The notes under the pieces: generated by a model
What the model was told of the DNA's origin: nothing
The model's input: only the letters and a program-made list of their open reading frames with translations
The model's database searches: none
Origin: Rhizobium sp. Q54
GTDB lineage: Bacteria > Pseudomonadota > Alphaproteobacteria > UBA828
NCBI GenBank assembly: GCA_945892755.1
Contig: CAMDDO010000024.1
Coordinates: 1 to 38,919, forward strand
Reading direction: 5' to 3'
DNA length: 38,919 nt
Position numbers and translations under genes: made by a program
Shown: positions 38,171 to 38,919 of the stretch, in pieces
Layout: each line of letters begins with the position of its first letter
Position numbering within the stretch: the first letter of the stretch is position 1

Positions 38171-38677
38171 ATGTTGAGTAGCAGTGCCGTGGCCACCTGC
38201 GTCAACCCAGGCGTCGCTCCGCCCAGCCCGGAGATCGAAGCGGCGCAAGAGATCGTTGTGCTCGATACGCGCTTCGGGGCCATGGAGCTCACGCGCTCCC
38301 ATGTCGTGCGCTTTCCGTCGGGGCTGCTCGGCTTCACCTCGGCCCAGGAATTCGCGCTGGTCGAACTTGATAACCCGAAATACCGGATGTTTCGGATTCT
38401 CCAGTGCGTCACCGACGCGACCTTGTCCTTTATCGTGTTTCCACCGAACCCGGATTCGGGGCTGATCGACGCCGAGGACATCGATGCCGCCTGCGCGGCC
38501 TTGCGCTTTTCGCCGAAGGATCTCGTCGTGCTCTTGTTGGTCACGGTGCGGAAAGCCGATACCGGCCATCAACTCAGCGTGAATCTGCGCGCGCCCGTGA
38601 TGATCGATTCGAGCCGCTTCGTCGGCGCGCAGTATGTCCTCTCGAACGAGCGCTATCCCGTGCGTTTTCCGCTCTGA
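38171..38677 (+). CDS. fliW: flagellar assembly factor FliW
   Basis: FliW binds flagellin and CsrA in turn, freeing CsrA-repressed flagellin mRNA when flagellin has been exported. The 168-residue protein has the FliW signature: LDTRFGAMELTRSHVVRFPSGLLGFTSAQEFALVEL, then the beta core FRILQCVTDATLSFIVFPPN, LLLVTVRKADTGHQLSVNLRAPVMID and VLSNERYPVRFPL. An N-terminal extension of about 27 residues precedes the core. With csrA at 15971 it gives both halves of the switch in one flagellar cluster. Confidence 0.93.
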   Translation: MLSSSAVATCVNPGVAPPSPEIEAAQEIVVLDTRFGAMELTRSHVVRFPSGLLGFTSAQEFALVELDNPKYRMFRILQCVTDATLSFIVFPPNPDSGLIDAEDIDAACAALRFSPKDLVVLLLVTVRKADTGHQLSVNLRAPVMIDSSRFVGAQYVLSNERYPVRFPL

Positions 38678-38718
38678 GACGGCAAGCCGCGCGACGGCGC
38701 CCAGAGGCACGCCACGCC

Positions 38719-38919
38719 ATGCAGGCCCAGACTGCGCCAAGCCGTTTTAGTGATGTCGCCGAGGTCGAACGCCTGCGCGGTGCGTTGCGAGCCGCACCCG
38801 GCGATGCGCGGCTGACGACCGAACTCGGTGTCGCGCTCGCCAGTCTTGGACACCGGGACCCAGCGCGCCGCGCGTTCGAGCACGCGCTGTCGCTGGACCC
38901 CTCCTTGGTTGCCACCCAC
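38719..38919 (+). CDS. TPR protein, 5' part, running off the right edge
   Basis: The frame opens at ATG 38719 and stays open to the edge for 67 codons. The visible part contains one tetratricopeptide unit: AELRGAL-like helix, then ARLTTELGVALASLGHRDPARRAFEHALSLDPSL with the G, A and P positions of the TPR consensus. It starts 41 bases after fliW on the same strand. TPR proteins with glycosyltransferase domains often follow flagellin-region genes, but nothing beyond the TPR is visible here. Confidence 0.75.
   Translation, partial: MQAQTAPSRFSDVAEVERLRGALRAAPGDARLTTELGVALASLGHRDPARRAFEHALSLDPSLVATH

Noticed and set aside
37252-38544. 430-residue frame antisense to flgL and fliW
   Set aside because: It spans two certain genes on the other strand and has the same shadow composition.
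1-38919. CRISPR arrays, tRNA or rRNA genes
   Set aside because: No regularly spaced direct repeats and no cloverleaf or rRNA-like sequence were noticed anywhere in the window.

Overview
The window is GC-rich DNA from an alphaproteobacterium, most likely of a Rhodospirillales-like lineage. The signs are an SOS box of the GTTC-N7-GTTC type upstream of imuA-imuB-dnaE2, CtrA-type TTAA-N7-TTAA boxes near flagellar genes, a FliX gene divergent from flgI, a single-cysteine DksA beside fliX, and a DUF6468 protein and MotE-like protein between fliM and cheY. The exact genus cannot be read from the sequence.

Positions 1-9,900 are metabolic. A four-gene leftward operon (4346 to 222) encodes an APH/MTR-kinase-like phosphotransferase, a divergent enolase paralogue, an alpha/beta hydrolase and a fumarylacetoacetate-hydrolase-family enzyme. 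A divergent acyl-CoA synthetase, a D-2-hydroxyacid dehydrogenase, a DUF1636 protein, an amidohydrolase and a RidA-family protein follow. Positions 9,957-15,805 hold the SOS mutagenesis cassette imuA-imuB-dnaE2 with its LexA box. Its dnaE2 carries two in-frame insertions made of dispersed palindromic repeats.

From 15,971 to the right end the region is dominated by flagellar genes: csrA; a PPOX-fold enzyme; flhX (FlhB C-terminal domain)-unknown-fliO-fliP behind a CtrA box; a BrnT/BrnA toxin-antitoxin pair with a palindromic operator; a 314-bp stretch of repeats and a decayed golvesin-like domain; a leftward operon fliL-fliM-DUF6468-motE-like-cheY-cheZ-(OmpA-like membrane protein)-(1271-residue beta/TPR protein); a rightward flgF-flgG-flgA-flgH operon behind a sigma-54 promoter; a leftward fliX-dksA pair; and a rightward flgI-flgJ-flgN-like-flgK-flgL-fliW series behind a second sigma-54 promoter. 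A TPR gene runs off the right edge.

Together these genes build the export gate (FliO, FliP, FlhX), the switch and its control (FliM, CheY, CheZ, FliL), the rod, P and L rings (FlgF, FlgG, FlgA, FlgH, FlgI, FlgJ, FliX) and the hook-filament junction (FlgK, FlgL, FlgN-like). CsrA and FliW, at opposite ends of the cluster, suggest translational control of flagellin. The best candidate for something undescribed is the pair of large envelope proteins at 19,820-24,326, transcribed with the switch and chemotaxis genes. The kinase/enolase-paralogue operon and the repeat-riddled DnaE2 come next.
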